A stretch of 64,000 nt of DNA from Bacillus sp. AFS059628 (GTDB taxonomy: Bacteria; Bacillota; Bacilli; Bacillales; Bacillaceae_G), in contig NZ_NVEC01000007.1 in NCBI RefSeq assembly GCF_002571225.1, forward strand, positions 1 to 64,000, read 5' to 3'. The position numbers were made by a program, and so were the translations under genes. How positions within the stretch are numbered: position 1 is the first letter of the stretch; each line of letters begins with the position of its first letter. Below the pieces are notes generated by a model. That model worked only from the letters and a program-made list of their open reading frames with translations. It did not search any database and was not told where the DNA came from. Shown here in pieces: positions 44,019 to 53,544 of this stretch.

Positions 44019-45107
44019 GTGGAAACGACTGTGAGAAAACAAAAGAAAAATTTAGAAACGAAAAAACCATCAATTTACTCTTTACAACTTCATGAAATGC
44101 AAGAGTGGTTAAAGGAACAAGGAGAACCAAAGTTCCGTGCTGGGCAAATTTTTGACTGGCTATATAAAAAACGTGTGAAAAATTATGAGGATATGTCAAA
44201 CCTTTCTAAAGGATTGCGTGATAAATTGTCGAATTCCTTTGATATTACTACTTTAAACACGTTAGTAAAACAAACGTCTTCGGATGGAACGATTAAATTC
44301 TTATTCCAATTATATGATGGATATTCTATTGAAACGGTATTAATGCGACATGAATATGGAAACTCAATTTGTGTAACAACGCAAGTAGGTTGTCGTATTG
44401 GATGTACATTCTGTGCTTCAACGCTTGGTGGTTTAAAACGAAACCTAGAAGCTGGAGAAATTGTAGCACAAGTAGTAGAAGTGCAACGTGCACTTGATGA
44501 ATCAGAAGAACGTGTAAGCTCTCTTGTTGTTATGGGAATTGGAGAACCATTTGATAACTACGATAATTTAATGGGATTCTTACGCATTATTAATCATGAA
44601 AAAGGACTTCATATTGGTGCAAGACATATGACAGTTTCGACAAGTGGAATTATCCCGAAAATTTATAAGTTCGCTGAAGAAGACTTACAAATTAATTTTG
44701 CGATTTCACTGCATGCTCCAAACTCAGAATTACGTTCAAAATTAATGCCGATTAACCGTGCTTATAAGCTACCTGATTTAATGGAAGCTATTAAATACTA
44801 TGTAAATAGAACAGGTCGTCGTATTACTTTTGAATATGGACTATTTGGAGGGGAAAATGACCAAGTTGAGCACGCTGAAGAGCTTGCTGCGCTCTTAAAA
44901 GGTGTAAAATGTCATGTAAACTTAATTCCGGTAAACTACGTACCTGAACGTGATTATGTACGTACGCCACGTGAACAAATTTTCTTATTTGAAAAAACGT
45001 TAAAAGATCGTGGAGTAAATGTAACGATTCGCCGTGAACAAGGTCATGATATTGATGCAGCCTGCGGTCAGTTGCGTGCGAAGGAGCGCAAAGAAGAGAC
45101 GAGGTGA
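44019..45107 (+). CDS. rlmN: Dual-specificity 23S rRNA/tRNA (adenine-C2) methyltransferase
   Basis: RlmN is a radical-SAM enzyme that methylates C2 of A2503 in 23S rRNA and A37 in some tRNAs. The cluster motif is Cys125-x3-Cys129-x2-Cys132 (CRIGCTFC). [35 protein letters not shown] and the C-terminal catalytic Cys in [10 protein letters not shown] are also present. GTG at 44019 starts 4 bp after rsmB, with AAGGTG upstream. The length is 362 aa. Confidence 0.95.
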   Translation: METTVRKQKKNLETKKPSIYSLQLHEMQEWLKEQGEPKFRAGQIFDWLYKKRVKNYEDMSNLSKGLRDKLSNSFDITTLNTLVKQTSSDGTIKFLFQLYDGYSIETVLMRHEYGNSICVTTQVGCRIGCTFCASTLGGLKRNLEAGEIVAQVVEVQRALDESEERVSSLVVMGIGEPFDNYDNLMGFLRIINHEKGLHIGARHMTVSTSGIIPKIYKFAEEDLQINFAISLHAPNSELRSKLMPINRAYKLPDLMEAIKYYVNRTGRRITFEYGLFGGENDQVEHAEELAALLKGVKCHVNLIPVNYVPERDYVRTPREQIFLFEKTLKDRGVNVTIRREQGHDIDAACGQLRAKERKEETR

Positions 45108-45111
45108 CGAG

Positions 45112-45864
45112 ATGAAAGCCGTGTTTCTATCAGATAAAGGAAAAGTTCGTCAACATAATGAGGATAGTGCAGGAGTTTTTCACAATTTAGATGGAAATAT
45201 TTTAGCGGTAGTAGCAGATGGAATGGGAGGTCATCGAGCTGGTGATGTAGCTAGCTCGATGACCATTCAATTATTCCATGATTATTGGAAGCAAACGCAT
45301 AATATGAATGAGCCAAAAAAAGTAGAAGAGTGGTTACATACTAGTGTGGGGATTATTAATGAGCGTGTATATGAGTACTCTAAGCAACATGTAGAATGTA
45401 ATGGCATGGGAACAACGCTTATAATAGCAATTTGTACGCCAAACTTTGTGACAATAGGTCACATAGGAGATAGTCGTTGCTATATGATATCAGAGGGGGA
45501 AATCTCGCTTGTAACGGAAGATCATTCACTTGTAAATGAACTTGTGAGACATGGTGAAATTTCAAAAGAAGACGCAGAATATCACCCGAAAAAGAATGTT
45601 TTGTTAAGAGCATTAGGAACAGAAGAAACAGTCGGATTAGATGTGAAAACATTAGTGCTTGAGGAAGATGATCAGTTACTTCTTTGCTCTGATGGATTAT
45701 CTAACAAAGTTTCTATTGCTGATATGCAACAAATTTTACAGTTAAATGAACAGCTAGAAGCTAAGGGACAACGCCTCATTCAATTGGCGAATGATCGTGG
45801 CGGGGAAGATAATATCACCCTTGTTCTTATTGATTATGCGGGTTCGACAAACGAAAGTAGGTGA
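45112..45864 (+). CDS. prpC: PP2C-type serine/threonine phosphatase
   Basis: PrpC (Stp) removes phosphate from proteins phosphorylated by PrkC. PPM/PP2C metal motifs are present: [55 protein letters not shown] and [14 protein letters not shown] at 45112 follows GAGGTG and gives 250 aa. The stop lies next to the ribosome site of prkC, so kinase and phosphatase are made together. Confidence 0.95.
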   Translation: MKAVFLSDKGKVRQHNEDSAGVFHNLDGNILAVVADGMGGHRAGDVASSMTIQLFHDYWKQTHNMNEPKKVEEWLHTSVGIINERVYEYSKQHVECNGMGTTLIIAICTPNFVTIGHIGDSRCYMISEGEISLVTEDHSLVNELVRHGEISKEDAEYHPKKNVLLRALGTEETVGLDVKTLVLEEDDQLLLCSDGLSNKVSIADMQQILQLNEQLEAKGQRLIQLANDRGGEDNITLVLIDYAGSTNESR

Positions 45865-45872
45865 AGTGCAAC

Positions 45873-47846
45873 GTGCTGATTGGAAAACGCTTAAATGACC
45901 GTTATAAGCTACTGAAAATGATTGGTGGCGGTGGAATGGCCAATGTGTATTTAGCTCATGATGAAATACTGGGCCGGGATGTAGCGGTAAAAATATTAAG
46001 ACTCGACTATTCAAATAACGAAGAGTTTATTAAACGTTTCCATCGAGAAGCGCAGTCTGTTACAACGTTGTCGCATCCAAATATTGTGAATATGTATGAT
46101 GTCGGAGAAGAAGATGGTATATATTATCTTGTAATGGAGTATGTACCAGGACAAACATTGAAACAATACATAATCGAGCGAGGGATGTTACCTATAGGAG
46201 AAGCTCTTGATATTATGGAGCAGTTAACATCCGCCATGGCACACGCCCATCATTTTGAAATTGTGCACCGTGATATAAAACCGCACAACATATTAATTCG
46301 AACTGATGGAGTAATAAAAGTAACAGATTTTGGAATTGCGACAGCTACAAGTGCAACAACAATTACACATACAAATTCGGTACTCGGTTCGGTGCATTAC
46401 TTATCACCAGAACAAGCGCGCGGCGGGATAGCAAATAAACAATCAGATATTTATTCCTTAGGGATTGTTATGTTTGAGTTGTTAACAGGAAGACAACCGT
46501 TCTCTGGCGAATCTGCTGTTGCTATAGCTTTGAAGCATTTACAAAGTGAAATTCCGTCTCCAAAAAGATGGAATGAAAATATTCCACAAAGTGTGGAAAA
46601 TATTATATTAAAGGCAACTGCAAAAGATCCGTTTCATCGATATCAATCTGCCAATGCGATGAAACGAGATATTGAAACTGCGCTATATCCAGAGAGGATA
46701 AATGAGCAGCCATTTTACATACCGGAAGATATGGAAGCGACAAAAGCGATTCCGATTATTCAACAAGAACAATTATTCGAAAATGTAACTGATGAAACAA
46801 TTGTTTTAAAAGGAAGTAAAGTGGATGAACAGACAAGAAACGAAGAAGCAGAATTAAATAAGAAGAAAAAACGAAGTAATAAATGGCTCAAAATTTTAAT
46901 TACAACATTTTTACTTTTAGCGATTGGAATAACGTTAGCGCTTACTGTTATTCCAGGATTCTTTATTCCCAAAGATGTAAAAGTCCCTGATGTGGCTGGT
47001 ATGAAATATACGACAGCAGTAAATACATTAGTTGAAAAGGGTTTTGAGGTTACGGAACCTAATATTGTATATACAGATGATGTAGAAGTCGGTGATGTCA
47101 TAAAAACAGACCCTGTAGCAGGGAGAGTCGTGAAAGAAAACTCTAAAATTACTATCTATCAATCAGGTGGAAAAAAGAAAAACAAGATGAGTGATCTCAC
47201 AGGAAAAGACTTTGAGAGTATAAGGAATGAATTAGAAGAAAAATATAAGCAAGTTACAATAAATTATATTGAAAATGATAGGCCAAAAGGTGAAATCGTT
47301 GAGCAAATTCCGACGCCGGATCAAATGGTAGTAGAAGCGGAACAAGAGCTGAAAATTTGGGTAAGTAAAGGTCCTTATCAAATTAGACCAGGTGATTTTT
47401 CAGGATGGACTGAAAATAGCGTAAATGGTTATTTGAATGAGAGAAAACTAACTCCAGATATAAAACGAGAGTATTCCGATACTGTTGATAAAGGACTTGT
47501 CATTTCGCAATCTCCAAAACCGGGAACGCCGTTAAAAGAAGGAGATAAAGTGACGATTGTCATCTCAGAAGGTCCTAAGCCGAAAGTAACGAAAACAGTG
47601 AAAGTAGATAATATTTCTATTCCGTATGAGTCTTCTATAATAGGTGAGAAAAAACCACAAACGATAGAAATTTATAAAGAAGATATGCAACAAAAAATGG
47701 ATAGACCAATTGAAACTAGAACAATTTCAGAGTCGGCAACTATTTCATTAGAATTTGTAATTCAAGAAGGCACAAAAGGACACTATAAAATTGTGCGAGA
47801 TGGTGTAACGATTATCGACAAAGAAGTACCTTACCCAACTCAATAA
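45873..47846 (+). CDS. prkC: PASTA-domain serine/threonine kinase
   Basis: PrkC is a membrane kinase whose outer PASTA domains sense muropeptides, signalling spore germination and stationary-phase physiology in Bacillus. The kinase domain covers residues 10-270 (Gly loop [11 protein letters not shown], Lys40, HRDIKPHN with Asp134, DFG in VTDFGIA). The transmembrane helix is at about 335-357, and three PASTA repeats plus a C-terminal beta domain lie outside. GTG at 45873 gives the usual start LIGKRL and 657 aa, with GTAGGTGAAG upstream; the in-frame GTG at 45861 overlaps prpC. Confidence 0.95.
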   Translation: MLIGKRLNDRYKLLKMIGGGGMANVYLAHDEILGRDVAVKILRLDYSNNEEFIKRFHREAQSVTTLSHPNIVNMYDVGEEDGIYYLVMEYVPGQTLKQYIIERGMLPIGEALDIMEQLTSAMAHAHHFEIVHRDIKPHNILIRTDGVIKVTDFGIATATSATTITHTNSVLGSVHYLSPEQARGGIANKQSDIYSLGIVMFELLTGRQPFSGESAVAIALKHLQSEIPSPKRWNENIPQSVENIILKATAKDPFHRYQSANAMKRDIETALYPERINEQPFYIPEDMEATKAIPIIQQEQLFENVTDETIVLKGSKVDEQTRNEEAELNKKKKRSNKWLKILITTFLLLAIGITLALTVIPGFFIPKDVKVPDVAGMKYTTAVNTLVEKGFEVTEPNIVYTDDVEVGDVIKTDPVAGRVVKENSKITIYQSGGKKKNKMSDLTGKDFESIRNELEEKYKQVTINYIENDRPKGEIVEQIPTPDQMVVEAEQELKIWVSKGPYQIRPGDFSGWTENSVNGYLNERKLTPDIKREYSDTVDKGLVISQSPKPGTPLKEGDKVTIVISEGPKPKVTKTVKVDNISIPYESSIIGEKKPQTIEIYKEDMQQKMDRPIETRTISESATISLEFVIQEGTKGHYKIVRDGVTIIDKEVPYPTQ

Positions 47847-47891
47847 TAATGAATTCCATGTTCTGTTTAAAGGGGATGGAATGTATTACTC

Positions 47892-47936
47892 TTGCCTGTT
47901 ATGCTGTCTACATATAGTAGAAAGTATAACAGGCAA
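47892..47936 (+). other. Long two-part hairpin after prkC
   Basis: TTGCCTGTTAT (47892-47902) pairs perfectly with ATAACAGGCAA (47926-47936). Inside it a second short stem, TCTAC with GTAGA, can form around ATATA. There are only four A and no T-tract behind it on the plus strand; on the minus strand it is followed by an A/T-rich run. It may be an imperfect terminator or a processed 3' structure of the prpC-prkC mRNA. The remaining gap to rsgA (to 48098) is AT-rich without a gene. Confidence 0.6.
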
Positions 47937-48098
47937 AAATATATGATTCAAAAAGCTATAAAAGTGATACTGTTATAAATAATATTTTAAATTTGATGGT
48001 AGGTTAAATATAATAACTTGTATATATGACGGGTTTTGAAATCATTATTTAATAATTTTAATTACAGCTTCACTTTATACAAAATAAAGGAGAATTAT

Positions 48099-48980
48099 AT
48101 GCCAGAAGGAAAAATTGTAAAAGCTCTAAGTGGGTTTTATTATGTGCAGCATGAAGAAGGGATTACACAATGTCGCGGGCGTGGTGTGTTTAGAAAAAAT
48201 AAAATTACACCACTGGTAGGAGACCAAGTTGTTTTTCAAGCAGATAATCCAACTGAAGGATACGTGCTTGAAGTATTTGATCGAAAAAATGAACTTGTTA
48301 GGCCTCCTATTGCTAATGTTGACCAAGCCATCCTTGTTTTCTCCGCAGTAGAACCAGATTTTAATCCGGGACTGTTAGATCGATTTTTAGTGCTGATCGA
48401 ATATCATAATATTAAACCGATTATTTGCATTAGTAAGATGGATTTAGTAGATGAAAAAATGAGAGAGACTGTTGAATCTTATGCAAATGACTATCGTGAG
48501 ATGGGATATGATGTATTATTTACTTCTATAAATACATCGGAAAGTATTGATATTTTAAAACCATTCTTAGAATGTTGTGTTTCTGTCGTTGCAGGACAAT
48601 CAGGTGTTGGAAAATCTTCTATGCTAAACGTTTTACGTCCAGAGTTAGAACTGAAAACGAATGATATTTCCTCGCATTTAGGACGCGGGAAACATACGAC
48701 AAGACACGTGGAATTGATTGCGATTGGAAGCGGACTAGTGGCAGATACACCTGGTTTTAGTTCACTTGATTTCATAGATATCGAGGTAGAAGATCTTACA
48801 TATTGTTTTCCAGAGTTGAAAGAAGCGAGCCAATACTGTAAATTTAGAGGGTGTACACATCTTTCTGAACCGAAATGTGCTGTGAAGGCAGCGGTTGAAG
48901 AAGGGAAGATTACAGAATATCGTTATAAGAATTACAAACAATTCGTAGAAGAAATTAGAGAGAGAAAGCCGAGGTATTAG
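48099..48980 (+). CDS. rsgA: Ribosome small subunit-dependent GTPase A
   Basis: RsgA (YloQ/CpgA) checks late maturation of the 30S subunit and is also dephosphorylated by the neighbouring PrpC/PrkC pair in B. subtilis. An OB fold lies at residues 1-65 ([18 protein letters not shown]). The circularly permuted GTPase has G4 SKMD, G1 GQSGVGKSS, and G3 DTPGFSS. The C-terminal zinc motif is [17 protein letters not shown] at 48099 follows AAAGGAG and gives 293 aa; an upstream ATG at 48036 has no ribosome site. rpe follows after 2 bp. Confidence 0.96.
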   Translation: MPEGKIVKALSGFYYVQHEEGITQCRGRGVFRKNKITPLVGDQVVFQADNPTEGYVLEVFDRKNELVRPPIANVDQAILVFSAVEPDFNPGLLDRFLVLIEYHNIKPIICISKMDLVDEKMRETVESYANDYREMGYDVLFTSINTSESIDILKPFLECCVSVVAGQSGVGKSSMLNVLRPELELKTNDISSHLGRGKHTTRHVELIAIGSGLVADTPGFSSLDFIDIEVEDLTYCFPELKEASQYCKFRGCTHLSEPKCAVKAAVEEGKITEYRYKNYKQFVEEIRERKPRY

Positions 48981-48982
48981 TT

Positions 48983-49627
48983 ATGATTAAAATTGCACCA
49001 TCGATTTTATCAGCAGATTTTTCAAAATTAGGGGAAGAAATTAAAGATGTAGAAAAGGGCGGAGCAGATTATATTCACGTCGATGTAATGGATGGACATT
49101 TCGTACCAAATATTACGATTGGACCATTAATTGTAGAAGCAATCCGTCCGATTACATCGTTACCATTAGATGTACATTTAATGATTGAAAATCCTGATAA
49201 CTATATCCCGACTTTCGCAAAAGCGGGAGCGGATATTATTACTGTTCATGTAGAGGCGTGCCCTCATTTACATCGTACAATTCAGTTAATTAAATCTCAT
49301 GGCATTAAAGCGGGAGTTGTATTAAATCCGCATACGCCAGTTTCAGTGATTGAGCATGTATTAGAAGATATCGATATGGTATTACTTATGACAGTAAACC
49401 CTGGATTTGGTGGACAGAAATTTATCCATTCCGTATTACCAAAAATTAAACAAGTTGCAGACATGGTTAAAGAGCGCAATCTAGACGTAGAAATTGAAGT
49501 TGATGGTGGTGTAAACGCTGAAACAGCAAGACTTTGTGTGGAAGCAGGAGCAAATGTACTTGTAGCTGGATCAGCTGTATACAATCAAAAAGACCGCGGT
49601 GAAGCAATTCGTGTCATTCGTGGATAA
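48983..49627 (+). CDS. rpe: Ribulose-phosphate 3-epimerase
   Basis: Rpe interconverts ribulose 5-phosphate and xylulose 5-phosphate in the pentose phosphate pathway. This 214-aa TIM barrel shows [58 protein letters not shown] and [11 protein letters not shown] with the catalytic aspartates and metal histidines. It starts 2 bp after rsgA, with GAGGT upstream. Confidence 0.97.
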   Translation: MIKIAPSILSADFSKLGEEIKDVEKGGADYIHVDVMDGHFVPNITIGPLIVEAIRPITSLPLDVHLMIENPDNYIPTFAKAGADIITVHVEACPHLHRTIQLIKSHGIKAGVVLNPHTPVSVIEHVLEDIDMVLLMTVNPGFGGQKFIHSVLPKIKQVADMVKERNLDVEIEVDGGVNAETARLCVEAGANVLVAGSAVYNQKDRGEAIRVIRG

Positions 49628-49708
49628 TGAATGAACGAGTCTTTATCCTAGTGAATCTTCTAGTGTACTAGGTTTTCACTATTTATAAAGGATAGAGAAA
49701 AAATATGT

Positions 49709-49746
49709 AAAAAGGCAATCTACCGAATGGCAGATTGCCTTTTTAC
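49709..49746 (+). terminator. Terminator between rpe and thiN
   Basis: AAAAAGGCAATCT (49709-49721) pairs with AGATTGCCTTTTT (49732-49744). It ends about 20 bp before the thiN start, so thiN is expressed either by read-through or from a promoter that I could not identify. An outer structure with TAGTGAA and TTCACTA arms lies at about 49650-49680. Confidence 0.8.
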
Positions 49747-49765
49747 AATAGAAGGGGAAGGAAAC

Positions 49766-50407
49766 ATGATTATTCATATTTTAGCGGGAGGACCTGCGGA
49801 ATATTGTGCAGATTTTTCTCGATATGAAAATGAGAAAGTAGTGTGGGTGGCAGTTGATAGAGGAGTATATCGTTTGTTAAAAGGAGGGATTACTCCAGCT
49901 GTTGCGTTTGGAGATTACGATTCGGTTACTGAAGAGGAATTAGAATGGATGGGACAGCAAACAAATGACTTACATATTGTTCCTCGTGAAAAAGATCAAA
50001 CAGATTTAGAAATTGCGATTAACTGGGCGTTAGAACAAAATCCAGCATTAATTCGTATTTTTGGTGCTACCGGCGGAAGGTTGGATCACGGTTTAGCAAA
50101 TATACAGATGCTTTTAAAAGGGGTAGAAGTAGGAATAGAAATGTGCATTGTAGACAATAAAAATGAAATAAGCGTAAAAAAAGTGGGTACACATATAATT
50201 GAAGAAAATAAAAATTTCCCTTATGTATCTTTTGTACCGGTTACTGAAATAGTGGAAGGGATTACATTACTTGGTTTTAAGTATCCTCTAACAAATAAAA
50301 CAATAGAGTGGGGATCGACACTTTGTATTAGTAATGAACTCGTTGAGGAAAAAGGTACTTTTTCATTTACTTCTGGCATATTAATGGTGATAAGAAGCAC
50401 TGATTAA
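49766..50407 (+). CDS. thiN: Thiamine pyrophosphokinase
   Basis: ThiN converts thiamine and ATP to thiamine diphosphate. The 213-aa protein has the Gly-rich start IIHILAGGPAEY, VAVDRGVYRLLKGG, the catalytic DYDSV segment in AFGDYDSV, EKDQTDLEIAINWAL, and GATGGRLDHGLANI. ATG at 49766 follows AAGGGGAAGGA; the upstream in-frame ATG at 49727 lies inside the terminator stem. Confidence 0.95.
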   Translation: MIIHILAGGPAEYCADFSRYENEKVVWVAVDRGVYRLLKGGITPAVAFGDYDSVTEEELEWMGQQTNDLHIVPREKDQTDLEIAINWALEQNPALIRIFGATGGRLDHGLANIQMLLKGVEVGIEMCIVDNKNEISVKKVGTHIIEENKNFPYVSFVPVTEIVEGITLLGFKYPLTNKTIEWGSTLCISNELVEEKGTFSFTSGILMVIRSTD

Positions 50408-50409
50408 AG

Positions 50410-50438
50410 AAACAATTTTGCTCCTTACATCATATAGT
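50410..50438 (+). promoter_or_regulatory. Putative sigmaE-type promoter of spoVM
   Basis: CATATAGT (50431-50438) resembles the sigmaE -10 consensus CATACAAT, with an AAACAAT segment at the -35 distance (50410-50416, 14-bp gap). The position, 35 bp before spoVM, and the known sigmaE control of spoVM in B. subtilis support it; the -35 is weak. Confidence 0.4.
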
Positions 50439-50473
50439 GAACAAGTGGAGTAATGGGGATTAGGAGGGAAACC

Positions 50474-50554
50474 ATGAGATTTTATACAATTAAGTTACCT
50501 AAATTTCTTGGTGGAATTGTTCGTGCCATGTTAAATACCTTCAAAAAAGATTAA
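50474..50554 (+). CDS. spoVM: SpoVM, spore coat morphogenetic peptide
   Basis: This 26-codon gene encodes a peptide beginning MRFYTIKLPKFLGG and ending TFKKD, differing only slightly from B. subtilis SpoVM. The peptide forms an amphipathic helix that senses the convex forespore membrane and anchors SpoIVA, the base of the coat. Pro9, needed for its localisation, is present. ATG follows TAGGAGGG. It has its own terminator and sits between thiN and rpmB, as in B. subtilis. Confidence 0.96.
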   Translation: MRFYTIKLPKFLGGIVRAMLNTFKKD

Positions 50555-50582
50555 AAAAAGCACCTATTACCGGTGCTTTTTT
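50553..50582 (+). terminator. spoVM terminator
   Basis: AAAAGCACC pairs with GGTGCTTTT around a TATTACC loop, followed by further T. It begins within the spoVM stop codon. Confidence 0.9.
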
Positions 50583-50594
50583 CATTGGTATAGT

Positions 50595-50623
50595 AAAAAA
50601 AGAGCCTATCGGCTCTTTTTTTT
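50595..50623. terminator. rpmB terminator (bidirectional)
   Basis: AAAAAAAGAGCC pairs with GGCTCTTTTTTT around TATC. Used from the minus strand it ends rpmB; from the plus strand it backs up the spoVM terminator. Confidence 0.88.
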
Positions 50624-50627
50624 ATTA

Positions 50628-50816
50628 TTAAACACGTTCGATTTTGCCAGATTTTAATGCTCTAGCAGAAACGTAAACACGTTGAACTTTTCCGTCGATG
50701 CGTACGCGAACTTTTTGAAGGTTAGCGCCCCACTTACGTTTTGTAGCGTTCATTGCGTGAGAACGAGAGTTACCAGAACGAGCTTTTCTTCCAGTAATAG
50801 CACAAACACGAGCCAT
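50628..50816 (-). CDS. rpmB: 50S ribosomal protein L28
   Basis: This 62-aa protein begins [23 protein letters not shown] and contains [14 protein letters not shown] and [16 protein letters not shown], the whole L28 pattern. It has a single cysteine, so it is the zinc-independent form. ATG follows GGGAGGG on the minus strand. It is alone on this strand between spoVM and yloU. Confidence 0.97.
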
Positions 50817-50896
50817 TTATATTTCCCTCCCTTGATACCTTACCATACGTAATTTTTCAATGTTAGTCTTTTATGCGATGCTAAAAACACTACTAT

Positions 50897-50925
50897 AATT
50901 TAACACAACTAAATAGAGAATGCAA
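50897..50925 (-). promoter_or_regulatory. Putative sigmaA promoter of rpmB
   Basis: On the minus strand TTGCAT (50925-50920) and TAAATT (50902-50897) are 17 bp apart, about 80 bp upstream of the rpmB start. Confidence 0.4.
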
Positions 50926-50939
50926 CACTGTAGAAAAAA

Positions 50940-51010
50940 GAAATCAAGAAAAATTACTTGACACTACATATCAATGAAGAAAAGTTGAAATCAAGAAAAA
51001 TTGCTTGACA
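50940..51010 (+). repeat. 24-bp direct repeat, each copy ending in TTGACA
   Basis: Positions 50940-50963 and 50987-51010 are identical except for one base (ACTTGACA versus GCTTGACA). Each copy ends in a consensus -35 hexamer, TTGACA. The spacing from start to start is 47 bp. The repeat lies in the 376-bp gap between rpmB and yloU, which otherwise holds only the promoters noted and AT-rich sequence. Confidence 0.85.
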
Positions 51011-51036
51011 TATTATAGTGGTACATGTTGTATAAT
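51005..51036 (+). promoter_or_regulatory. Possible promoter of yloU-fakA with 20-bp spacer
   Basis: TTGACA (51005-51010, inside the second repeat copy) and TATAAT (51031-51036) are perfect hexamers, but 20 bp apart, longer than the optimal 17. A TATTAT at 51011-51016 is too close to pair with it. The first repeat copy has no clear -10. Confidence 0.45.
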
Positions 51037-51192
51037 AACAATGGACTATTTTGCTCATCATAAAAAATGTGATTTAAAACATAAAATATGAGAGTGAAAA
51101 GAAAGAACGATGGAATTTTCTTTAAAAAGATTATATGATAGTAACTAAAGTAGTCTAACTCACTTTCACCATTTATGAAGGGGGAAAACGAG

Positions 51193-51555
51193 ATGTCAAT
51201 TGAAATTAAAACGAAGTACGGTCAAATTGATATTAGTACAGATGTAATTGCAACAATTGCTGGAGGTGCCGCGGTAGATTGCTACGGTATCGTAGGTATG
51301 GCATCAAAAAATCAGTTAAAAGATGGATTAACAGACATTTTACGAAAAGAAAACTTCACTAGAGGTGTTATCGTTCGTAAAGATGAAGATGAAGTACATA
51401 TTGATATGTATATTATTGTGAGCTATGGTACGAAAATTTCAGAAGTAGCACATAACGTGCAGACGAAAGTGAAATATACATTAGATCAAACTGTAGGACT
51501 AGCAGTAGATTCTGTAAACATCTACGTACAAGGAGTTAAAGTAATAAACTTGTAA
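51193..51555 (+). CDS. yloU: Asp23/Gls24 family protein YloU
   Basis: This 120-aa envelope-stress-type protein has the DUF322 pattern IKTKYGQIDISTDVIATIAGGAAVDCYGIVGMAS and YIIVSYGTKISEVAHNVQTKVKYTLDQTVGL. The family occurs beside fatty acid kinase genes. ATG at 51193 follows GAAGGGGG. It is placed 22 bp before fakA in a likely operon. Confidence 0.93.
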   Translation: MSIEIKTKYGQIDISTDVIATIAGGAAVDCYGIVGMASKNQLKDGLTDILRKENFTRGVIVRKDEDEVHIDMYIIVSYGTKISEVAHNVQTKVKYTLDQTVGLAVDSVNIYVQGVKVINL

Positions 51556-51577
51556 TGTGCATTAAGGAGGAAAATCT

Positions 51578-53254
51578 GTGTCAATTCAAAAAATTGATGG
51601 AAAACGTTTATCACAAATGATCATTCAAGGAGCGAATAATTTAACAAATAATGTTCAGCTTGTTGATGCATTAAACGTATTTCCAGTTCCAGATGGCGAT
51701 ACCGGTACAAACATGAACTTATCTATGACTTCAGGCGCACGTGAAGTGAAAGCAAATCCTTCACAACATGCTGGTAAAGTCGGCGTAAGTTTAGCCAAAG
51801 GATTATTAATGGGAGCTCGTGGTAACTCTGGAGTTATTTTATCTCAGTTATTCCGTGGTTTCTCAAAATCAATTGAGCAAAAAGAAGAATTAACAACAGT
51901 TGATTTTGCTGAAGCTTTAGAAGCTGGAGTAGAAGCGGCTTACAAAGCGGTTATGAAACCGATTGAAGGAACGATTTTAACGGTTGCTAGAGAAACGGGT
52001 AAATATGCAGTAACAGTTGCGAAAAAACAGCGCGACTTTGTTTTGTTTATGGAAGACGTTGTGAAAGAAGCAAATGCATCGTTAAATCGTACGCCGGATT
52101 TATTACCTGTATTAAAACAAGTTGGCGTTGTAGATAGCGGTGGTAAAGGTCTTGTTGTTGTATACGAAGGATTTTTAGCTGACTTAAAAGGAGAAACAAT
52201 TTCTTCTGATGCGCCGACGCAACCGTCTATGAATGAAATGGTACGCGCAGAACATCACCGTAGTGTACAAAGCCAATTGAGTACAGAAGATATTAAGTAT
52301 GGATATTGTACGGAGTTCATGGTGAAATTAGAAGCTGAAAAAGTGAAAGAACATAATTTCTCTGAACAAAAATTCCGTGAAGATATTAGTGTATATGGTG
52401 ATTCTTTACTAGTTGTATCTGATGATGAGATTGTAAAAGTTCATATTCATGCAGAGCATCCTGGAGACGCTATGAACTATGGACAACGTTACGGTAGTTT
52501 AATCAAGATCAAAGTAGAGAATATGCGTGAACAGCATACTGCTTTATTAGATGAGCCTGCTATGATGCCTGAGCCAATTAGCCAGTCTAAAGAGAAGCAA
52601 CCATACGGTATCGTAACTGTAGCTATGGGATCTGGTATTAAAACTTTATTTGAGAGCATTGGCGCAACGAAAGTTATCGAAGGTGGCCAAACAATGAATC
52701 CAAGTACGGAGGATATTGTGAAGGCGATTGAAGAAGCGAACGCTGAAAAAATCATTATTTTACCGAATAACGGGAATATCGTGATGGCAGCAGAACAAGC
52801 AGCGTCAGTTGTCGATCAAGAAGTAATTGTAGTTCGTTCAAAAACAGTTCCTCAAGGTATGGCTGCAATGTTAGCATTTAACCCAGTTGGAACGTTAGAA
52901 GAAAATGAAGAAAACATGAAAGAAGCTTTATCTCATGTGAAAACTGGTCAAATTACGTATGCTGTACGTGATACGGAAATTGATGGTGTGGCAATTCAAA
53001 AAGATGACTTCATGTGTATTGCAGATGGAAAAATCGTATCAACAAATGCTGAAAAAGTAGGAGCTGCAAAGCAATTACTAGAAGCGCTTATTGATGAAGA
53101 TTCTGAAATCGTAACGATTCTACAAGGTGAAGATGCAACTGATGAAGAAGTAGCTGAGTTAGTTGAATTTGTAGAAGAGAACTTTGAAGATGCAGAAGTA
53201 GAAGTACATGCTGGAAACCAACCGGTGTATTCTTTCATCTTCTCTGTAGAATAA
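51578..53254 (+). CDS. fakA: Fatty acid kinase catalytic subunit (YloV)
   Basis: FakA phosphorylates exogenous fatty acids held by FakB proteins so that PlsX/PlsY can use them; plsX is encoded 3 kb downstream. The 558-aa protein has an N-terminal DhaL-type ATP-binding domain (NVFPVPDGDTGTNM, GARGNSGVILSQL, PVLKQVGVVDSGGKGLV), a middle region (YGYCTEFMVKLE) and a C-terminal DegV-like domain (PYGIVTVAMGSGIKTLFESIGA). GTG at 51578 follows AAGGAGG. Confidence 0.94.
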   Translation: MSIQKIDGKRLSQMIIQGANNLTNNVQLVDALNVFPVPDGDTGTNMNLSMTSGAREVKANPSQHAGKVGVSLAKGLLMGARGNSGVILSQLFRGFSKSIEQKEELTTVDFAEALEAGVEAAYKAVMKPIEGTILTVARETGKYAVTVAKKQRDFVLFMEDVVKEANASLNRTPDLLPVLKQVGVVDSGGKGLVVVYEGFLADLKGETISSDAPTQPSMNEMVRAEHHRSVQSQLSTEDIKYGYCTEFMVKLEAEKVKEHNFSEQKFREDISVYGDSLLVVSDDEIVKVHIHAEHPGDAMNYGQRYGSLIKIKVENMREQHTALLDEPAMMPEPISQSKEKQPYGIVTVAMGSGIKTLFESIGATKVIEGGQTMNPSTEDIVKAIEEANAEKIIILPNNGNIVMAAEQAASVVDQEVIVVRSKTVPQGMAAMLAFNPVGTLEENEENMKEALSHVKTGQITYAVRDTEIDGVAIQKDDFMCIADGKIVSTNAEKVGAAKQLLEALIDEDSEIVTILQGEDATDEEVAELVEFVEENFEDAEVEVHAGNQPVYSFIFSVE

Positions 53255-53365
53255 GAAAAAATTCGTTTTGAAAATAAATGGATTATTTACTTGCTAATGG
53301 ATAATAAGTAGTAATATGAAGTTTATTACTAGTTTTTATTCAAAAGGCTAGCATATTGTAGATAA

Positions 53366-53403
53366 AAAAGAGCCTTGCTGCTAATAGTGAGGCTCTTTTC
53401 TTT
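53366..53403 (+). terminator. fakA terminator
   Basis: AAAAGAGCCT (53366-53375) pairs with AGGCTCTTTT (53390-53399) around a 14-nt loop, followed by CTTTC. In B. subtilis the sdaAB-sdaAA genes occupy this gap; here 53255-53544 has no gene. Confidence 0.8.
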
Positions 53404-53422
53404 CGTGTTGCTTATGAGGGAT

Positions 53423-53452
53423 TTGAGTAGTTTCTCTTAGAATGCCTATGAT
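53423..53452 (+). promoter_or_regulatory. Putative sigmaA promoter of recG
   Basis: TTGAGT (53423-53428) and TATGAT (53447-53452) are 18 bp apart, about 90 bp before recG and just after the fakA terminator. Confidence 0.45.
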
Positions 53453-53544
53453 AGAATATATAAGGTGAAAGAGAGCGATTACAGATGTTAATCGCGTTAA
53501 TGGATAATGAATGAAAGAAAATAATGTGACGGAGCGTGAGAATC

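Noticed and set aside
45034-45111. N-terminal extension of prpC into rlmN
   Set aside because: The extension is the other frame of the conserved rlmN C-terminus; ATG 45112 has a proper ribosome site and the family-typical N-terminus.
51087-51137. 16-codon open frame (MRVKRKNDG...) before yloU
   Set aside because: No ribosome binding site, no terminator or known peptide similarity; it probably belongs to the untranslated leader of yloU.
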